Source: Heliocidaris erythrogramma (lineage: Eukaryota > Echinodermata > Echinoidea > Camarodonta > Echinometridae). Taken from it: DNA of 64,000 bases. The notes under the pieces are model-generated. The model did not search any database. It was given only the letters and a program-made list of their open reading frames with translations, and was not told the DNA's origin. This document shows, one piece after another, positions 57,713 to 64,000 of the stretch. Made by a program: the position numbers and the translations under genes. Each line of letters opens with the position of its first letter. Position 1 is the stretch's first letter. Location of the stretch: contig CM046871.1 in assembly GCA_025617745.1 (NCBI GenBank), positions 32,867,579 to 32,931,578 of the forward strand, written 5' to 3'.

Positions 57713-60068
57713 CAGTACTAGAAGTAGTAACAGTAGACGACATTGTTGGACCAATATTGGGTTATGGCCGTACAAATGGGTCTTGAACTTTTATCATTCA
57801 TGTGCGTTCAGACTAACGAATGGTACCAATTGGGCTAAATACTTTGAAATTGAATTCACAAGCTGTGAAATTGGGCGGGAAATCTATATGTTTCCCCAAT
57901 CTGGACAAAGAATGACCAGAATGTAAAAAATATTCCATACTTGGGGATTAAATTGTCTGAAGTTGGATCCACAACTAATCTGATTATAGACATCCATTGT
58001 GTTGTAGATTTTAGGGATGGATCTTCATTATTTTTGTGATTTAGTAAAGTTACGATGCTGATGGCTTACATAATGATTAAAATAATGTGTAGTCAGTGCC
58101 TTAAAAGTCATGTTAAAATACATTATTACCTATATGGGGCATTTTCACAGGGCAATTAATATTCATATTTTGCGCGGTCCGCAAATGACCTAATTCTGAG
58201 CGGTCATCATTCCCTGATATTTTCCCGTCATCGCCGTCATTGTCATTTTCCGTGATTGCTACAAGATAGGCATATACATGATATACATGATATAGGTAAT
58301 AATAATACTATTGACTGGCTCTACTTTCGGGGAATATCGAAATCGAAATGTTGCCCTTAAAAGAACCATATTGCCCTCGTTTTCGACTCGGGGCAATATG
58401 ATTCGGTTGCGGGCAAAATTTTCGATGTCCCCCTCAAGGCCAATCAATATTATATAATTATTTTCACCGTAATGTAATACATTGCAATATCAGCTTCATG
58501 TGGTAAATAATAATAATAAAGTGACACCAATCATTATGTGTGAGTGTGACCATATTTCGCGCATTGACTCGTTGATTTTATGACACTGTTTTCGGTGGCA
58601 GCGCGTTGCGATCCGACATTTTCAGAAATTTCCAGATCGCAATATCTCGAAATATATCGAAATTCTTTGTCGATCAAGGTTTTTTTTTGTAGGACCCATT
58701 TGTAGTCCAAACTTTCACGTTCCGTTTCCTATAAATCGATCTAAACAAATTATTGCAGAATGTGAGAAATCATAGATCGAGTATCACATTCTTAACAATT
58801 TTTAAAATGTGCGCTAACTTTGGTCACCCCATAGGTCACCCCATCATCACATTCGTCACTGACCGCAGATCACCTTGAGAAATAGGTTCAATCATATCCC
58901 TCAAAGCAGTCAATATTTGTATAATAGTTATCAAAAAGTAAACATACTTCAAACCTAACGGGGATACCGTCCTTCGAAACAGTGATGTTCTCCATATATT
59001 CGCATCTAGATGTGATTCCTAGATAATTATTGCGTACATTGGTGATCAACGGGGAAAATTCATAAACTGGAAATGTTGCCATCGTTACGTATTGTTCGAT
59101 CGGAATTGCACGGACCATAGATGGATCACCAACCACACCATCTCGGTAAAGTCCTGGACTGTACTGCATGACAGATATTGGTCTGTCTGCTGATACAACC
59201 AACATTTCTTGAGTTTGAATATCGACCGTCTCGAAATCACCCATGTTCAGCTTCACAACCACGTCGTCGTAGGAAACAGTGGTATTGTCACGACCAGCTA
59301 TAATCTGAAGAACATACCCCGCCGTTCGCGACGCCAACGGACTGATAACATACACCCTTCCCCATGCAGTAAAGGGTGCAAGCTGCTCTGCTATGTGATC
59401 GCAAGCTTTTAGATTTGCAGGAACATTGGCACATTTCGAGCCGACACTTACAGCGAGAGAAGCATTTGCAAGGATACGTGATCCTGTAATATTGATGAAC
59501 TGTGGGAGGAATTGTATTGTTTCATACGCGAGGAGGGTATATCGAATGATGTCACCTGCGTAGTACCGATCGTTCTCATATTCAACCCTGGACTGGAGGT
59601 AAATTTCAATGTATGTGTTTTGCTCCAAGGCAGAAATGGAAATATAACCGTTACCACCTTCATAATTATTTTCCCTGGTCATCGTCGCTATGAAATATTC
59701 CTGTCCGAGATACTGCTTTGGAATCGCACTGAATGTATCTGAAGAGCGGTTGTAGACATTGTACGCTAGGACGAATATGTCACTGTCCGATGTAATAACA
59801 ACTGTAGAGTTGATATTACCAGATACATTCCTATGTATGATGGAGTTTGGTAACGGGTAATCATACGGTCCAGACCCAGTCAGCAAGGTGATGTTGACAT
59901 CCAATGATATACCGCGAACCTGGATACTAACATTAATGTTTTCATCTGATACTCCTTGAAGGACCACTCCGATAGACTCGGAGGTGTTAATATAAATATG
60001 ATTGGCCACGGGGGAGAACACAAATTCCCTACCACTATTGTCGGAGAGTACTGACGTTGCACATATTC
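56642..60068 (-). CDS. IgGFc-binding domain module, exons A and B of a longer gene (partial)
   Basis: Exon A (60068-58948, 1121 nt) and exon B (56915-56642, 274 nt) encode 465 residues of an IgGFc-binding-type domain. The hallmark start is ICATSVLSDNSGREFVFSP. Later segments, PISVMQYSPG and PFTAWGRVYVISPLASR, are typical of this family, and exon B carries GTYTLRS and the ATVYGTGYRESY block. Several Asn-X-Ser/Thr sites suggest a secreted glycoprotein. The module enters and leaves in phase 1, so it can be repeated in frame. The signal peptide and gene ends are not in view: no upstream start exon or downstream terminal exon was recognised. In vertebrates this domain begins FCGBP-type mucus proteins; in invertebrates its role is not settled. 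Confidence 0.8.
57003..57110. repeat. (AGT/AGC)n tract in the intron between exons B and A
   Basis: Trinucleotide array, with a further part at 57683-57735 and an equivalent at 62558-62630 in unit 2. Ala/Val/Ser-rich ORFs are artefacts. Confidence 0.85.
57102..57681. mobile_element. GGCGTATC-type MITE inside the AGT tract
   Basis: Ends ATGGCGTATCTAGAGGGGTG and TTCATAGATACGCCACTGAG are inverted, and (AGT)n lies on both sides. In unit 2 only the right part remains (62625-62858). Confidence 0.65.
58948..60068 (-). CDS. IgGFc module exon A
   Basis: The acceptor GATTTACAG before 60068 and the donor TTTGAA|GTATGT at 58948 bound a 1121-nt exon (373 codons plus the split codon). The frame starts upstream of the apparent initiator near 60021, which is a GTG Val. 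Read from the acceptor it continues into the conserved ATSVLSDNSGREF block. Confidence 0.85.
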
Positions 60069-61095
60069 CTGTAAATCAAAAATAAAATCATTATACTAAC
60101 CAAAAGTAATGTAATGTAATTTCTCTATTTATACCATGTTATTTTAAACATATACATTGCCTAGGGAGACACAATTTGAATCTATATGTCGTCGAGGTGA
60201 TTGTAATTTCCCGAGGGGCGCACCCCCAAAGGTAATTCTCTTTTTCAGTGACTGAGACCTTAATTATCTGGTGTGTCTCGAATAACTGTAAGCCTAGTAT
60301 TTCTGTTAAATCCATCCAGTTTGAATATTTACATCTTGTAAATATACAAATACATATCTAAAGACAAGCAATGACTTCACGTCACTAAGATGACATCATT
60401 TTCAGCCAGCAATCACTTCGCTGCCCCACAAAAGTAATCTCCGCAAATAAGCAGGAAATAGAACAAAAAACATCTTACTCTGACCTCACAGCTATGGAAA
60501 TTGACTTAAGGGTTGTTATTTTACTAGAAATAGGATTGATGAACGGAAGTACTTATGACTAATTCATGTTTAAAAGAAATAATTGTCTCAGACGGATATA
60601 ATACAAAATATAATTAATACACCGAAATTAAAGTACCGTACTGTCACCAGTCAAGGCGGGTTTGACAGTTTTTGTTTAATAATTTTCCGAAAATACCTTA
60701 TTTGTGAGGAATTTGATGCTGAAAATGCTTGGAAATAAATCCACCTAAAACATTGCATCTTGTTTCTACCGCGCGAACGCTACTGCGGTGCTTCAGCGGG
60801 TCGCCGCACCCAAATAAATTCTGTTACATCGATAAAAAGAAAATATGCTACAGATTATTTATTTTGCTTCATTCTACTAAAGAGGAAGTTCTTGTTTTAC
60901 CAAAATGTTAGCAGAACATTTAAAACAGCCCCGTGGATCATTCTCTGTGGAAACGAACTTCGCCTGCCGCCATTCCTTGCGCGATCGGCTGCGAGAGAAA
61001 CGCCGCATATAGTTATTCCTGATTTATTTCGGTACCATATCTGCTAGCCAATCGCATCCATTCATTACGCACCAGAGAGTCTGGTGCAGTTGACA
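60069..61095. other. Between exons A and B', no exon recognised
   Basis: No exon or signal-peptide exon was seen. A GC-richer block at 60765-61030 has no known motif. Confidence 0.4.
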
Positions 61096-61098
61096 TTA

Positions 61099-61465
61099 GG
61101 GACTTTTAGAATTGCACGTCCACTTAGTCGACTGGTACGCAAGGACATCATTCTACGCCACTGCGCATGCGCCACTCGCCCTCTCCCTGTCCTCCTCCCT
61201 GACTTGCAAAATCGAGAACGTGTTCACTTCGTTTTTGCGGTGCTCCGAAATCTTCGACGAGGTTCACGTATATGACGTCATCAGAACAGCTCAACTATTA
61301 TGCTCATCCGTTGAGTGTTTACTTCCGGTTGACGTCGACGGTACGTACACGTCGAGTGAAATCTAAAATGATCAGAACTGTAGTCAACATGGGCAGTCGA
61401 CGACGTTGCCATGCGCGAATTAGTCGACTGGGACGAAGTACTAGTGCACTGCTTCTAAAAGTCCC
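61099..61465. mobile_element. TA-flanked MITE (GGGACTTTTAGAA ends)
   Basis: Ends GGGACTTTTAGAATTGCACG and GCACTGCTTCTAAAAGTCCC are inverted, with TA on each side. AGTCGACTGG(T/G)AC pairs are also inverted inside. Several ORFs here are artefacts. Confidence 0.75.
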
Positions 61466-61516
61466 TATTGGATGCGCCACGACTGCTGACAGTACGTTAA
61501 TGACATACTAATAGTT

Positions 61517-64000
61517 TGAATATCTCACAATATTTTACACTTGAGTGAGCAAATTTACGTTTGTGAAATGTTGCAAAGTCCATACTTGACAAATGTTTGT
61601 TTATGTTCTGGCTGGTGTCAGCAAAGTTGAGAGTCATGAAAAGGCTTTAAAATCTTATATTCTGATCATTAAAAGACAATTTATGAAAGAACAGACTTTG
61701 TTCACTGTATCTCCTGATATATTCTATCAAAACCTTACGGTTGTGTGAGCAAGCAAGGTGAAATTAAAAGATTCACCAAAATTAACGTTTTGAAACACTC
61801 ATCATAGTAATTAATTGCTCACTCGAGCATAAGATGTTGGCGGGATGTGTAAAGACATACCGAAAACAAATCCTGTTGATTCATAAATTGCCTTTTATTG
61901 ATCAGAATATGGAGATATCTAAGCCTTTTCATGATTCACAGCTTGGCTAATACCAGCCAGAGCCAATATCAATTCTTGTCAAATCTGGATTTTGCACGCT
62001 TCGGCAAAATTGCCTTTCGCTTACTCAAGCATAAAATATTGTGAGATATTTTGGTGTCATTTGATAGAAGAGACTCCAAGCTGTCCACAGGTATATGGAA
62101 AAGTCCTTTAAATATTTTGAAAAATTTATTTGGGGAGACTTTTTCCAACTGTTAACTTTTTTTCTGGGACGCACTGCATAATACATTCATATTCATACCT
62201 TCACAGTATCGATCAGTGTTGTTCAATGTCGGCCTATAGTCCACACAATTCAGTGTTTTGTCATCGGAGGCTGCACGATACAAGTAGGATTCACGGTACC
62301 CTGTACCATACACAGTAGCACTGAACATGGGATTTATCTCCTGGCCATCGTCAGGCATTATGCGTGGACTTCTTAAGGTGTATGTTCCATTGGACACTTC
62401 AGCCCATCGTGCGCAATACTTCGTTCCGTTCAAGACACCGACGGAATCATTAGCCATGTATGTCCACATCGGCTGTTGGAGAGACGGGGGAAAAAACTTT
62501 AGTACCAGTACGTGTGAAACTTACGAAACCAACTGCTATGGAATACGGGGATGGGTGTTAAGTAGTAGTAGTACTAGCAGCAGCAACAGCAGCAGTAGTA
62601 GTAGTAATAGTAGTAACAACAGTATTATTTCCAACATTTGAAAGAAATCTTAACTTTAGGTAGCCTTGCTGAATTTCTCGACGATTTCTCAAGGGTTTTA
62701 GTTTGCTCCTGATTGTAAAAGCGAAGTGAAAACCGTTGATCAAAGTACAAAATTCGAGGTTCTCTACCGCTCATTTGCGGTGGTCAATTGCAAAATTTCC
62801 TGTGTAAAATGCACATGAATGCATTTTTAGGGCACTCAGTTCATAGATACGCCACTGAGTAGTAGTTGTAGTAGTAGTACCCACTAGAAGTAGTAACAAA
62901 AATAGTTGTAGTAGTGGACAAAAATTGGGCTATGGCCGTACAAATGGGTCTTGCACTTTTATCATTCATGTGCGTTCAGATTAACGAATGGTACCAGTTG
63001 GGCTAAAGACTTTGAAATTGAATTCACAAGCTGTGAAATTGGGCGGGAAATCTATATGTTCGCCAATCTGGACAAAGAATGACCAGAATGTAAAAAATAT
63101 TCCATACTTGGGGATTAAATTGTCTGAAGTTGGATCCACAACTAATCTGATTATAGACATCCATTGTTTTTTTAGATTTTAGGGATGGATCTTTATTATT
63201 TTTGTGTTTTAGTAAATTTACGATGCTGATGGCTTACACAATGATTAAAATATTGTGTAGTCAGTGCCTTAAAAGTCATGTTAAAATACATTATTACCTA
63301 TATGGGGCATTTTTACAGGGCAAATAATATTCATATTTTGTGCGGTCCGCAAATGACATAATTCTGAGCGGTCATCATTCCCTGATATTTTCCCGTCATT
63401 GCCGTCATTGTCATTTTCCGTGATTGCTACAAGACAGGCATATACATGATATACATGATATAGGTAATAATAATACTATTGACTGGCTCTACTTTCGGGG
63501 AATATCGAAATCGAAATGCTGCCCTTAAAAGAACCATATTGCCCTCGTTTTCGACTCGGGGCAATATGATTCTGTTGCGGGCAAAATTTTCGATGTCCCC
63601 CTCAAGGCCAATCAATATTATATAATTATTTTCACCGTAATGTAATACATTGCAATATCAGCTTCATGTGGTAAATAATAATAATAAAGTGACACCAATC
63701 ATTATGTATGAGTGTGACCATATTTCGCGCATTGACTCGTTGATTTTATGACACTGTTTTCGGTGGCAGCGCGTTGCGATCCGACATTTTCAGAAATTTC
63801 CAGATCGCAATATCTCATATTATATCGAAATTCTTTGTCGATCAAGGTTTTTTTTTGTAGGACCCATTTGTAGTCCAAACTTTCACGTTCCGTTTCCTAT
63901 AAATCGATCTAAACAAATTATTGCAGAATGTGAGAAATCATAGATCGAGTATCACATTCTTAACAATTTTTAAAATGTGCGCTAACTTTGGTCACCCCAT
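61517..64000. repeat. Tandem segmental duplication, unit 2 (cut by window end)
   Basis: Highly similar to unit 1, with an offset of 5.54 kb at the left and 5.16 kb at the right. The match still continues at the last base of the window. Confidence 0.85.
62199..62472 (-). CDS. IgGFc module exon B, upstream duplicate (B')
   Basis: This 274-nt exon has the same acceptor, donor and frame as exon B. It differs at a few residues (for example VGVLNGTK for VDVLNGTR, MPDDGQEINP for MTDDGQEIYP). Its partner exon A' should lie just past 64000. It ends in phase 1 and exon A at 60068 begins in phase 1, so B' can splice in frame to A and make a multi-module protein. It may instead belong to a separate tandem gene. 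Confidence 0.78.

Larger units (their letters stand above)
55972..58837. repeat. Tandem segmental duplication, unit 1 (homologous part)
   Basis: This segment matches 61517-64000 along its whole length, including exon B, the (AGT)n tract and the intron sequence. Unit 1 has about 340 bp extra (57101-57436), including the left part of a MITE. Confidence 0.85.

Overview
This window is nuclear DNA of an animal: intron-rich genes with GT/AG splice sites, long introns, no operons, and more than half of the sequence made of transposable-element (TE) debris and microsatellites. The gene content (a secreted three-domain laccase, an IgGFc-binding domain protein, a BTB-Kelch protein) and the repeat families (CAG-ended hAT MITEs, a 7SL-headed SINE, Kolobok, CR1/L2-like and Tx1/L1-like LINE debris) suggest a marine invertebrate deuterostome, perhaps an echinoderm. 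That taxonomic guess is inference.

Layout. 1-8.9 kb: repeats, including an intact-ended Kolobok-type DNA transposon (2636-4546) with a broken THAP gene, a CAT-repeat tract, and the first copy of a ~927-bp repeat. 8.99-14.41 kb (minus): a complete six-exon BTB-Kelch gene encoding 887 residues with two BTB domains. 15.1-34.7 kb: a gene-poor, TE-rich interval. It holds the second copy of the 927-bp repeat (with 25-bp flanking direct repeats), a 1-kb TA-flanked element, two perfect or near-perfect palindromes carrying hammerhead-like motifs, a 26-codon histone H3 fragment, a tRNA-like SINE, a 7SL-headed SINE and a decayed LINE. 34.74-51.44 kb (plus): a complete ten-exon laccase gene encoding 623 residues, with all four copper-binding motifs. 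Its introns hold LINE 3' ends, MITEs and three copies of an unusual CCGAGGAC-rich repeat. 52.5-55.5 kb: nested MITEs. 55.6-64.0 kb (minus): part of an IgGFc-binding domain gene in which a two-exon module and its introns are tandemly duplicated with a ~5.3-kb period. One module is complete (exons 58948-60068 and 56642-56915). Of the second, only the last exon (62199-62472) is inside the window.

All splice junctions reported were read by eye and checked for reading phase. The Kelch and laccase models are phase-consistent from start to stop. The three genes show no functional link to each other. Both the laccase and the IgGFc protein should be secreted, and the Kelch protein should be a cytosolic Cullin-3 ubiquitin-ligase adaptor. 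The strongest leads are the tandem-BTB Kelch protein, the symmetric-phase IgGFc module duplication, the 7SL-headed SINE, the Kolobok/THAP element, the CA-microsatellite-targeted CCGAGGAC repeat, and the hammerhead-like palindromes.
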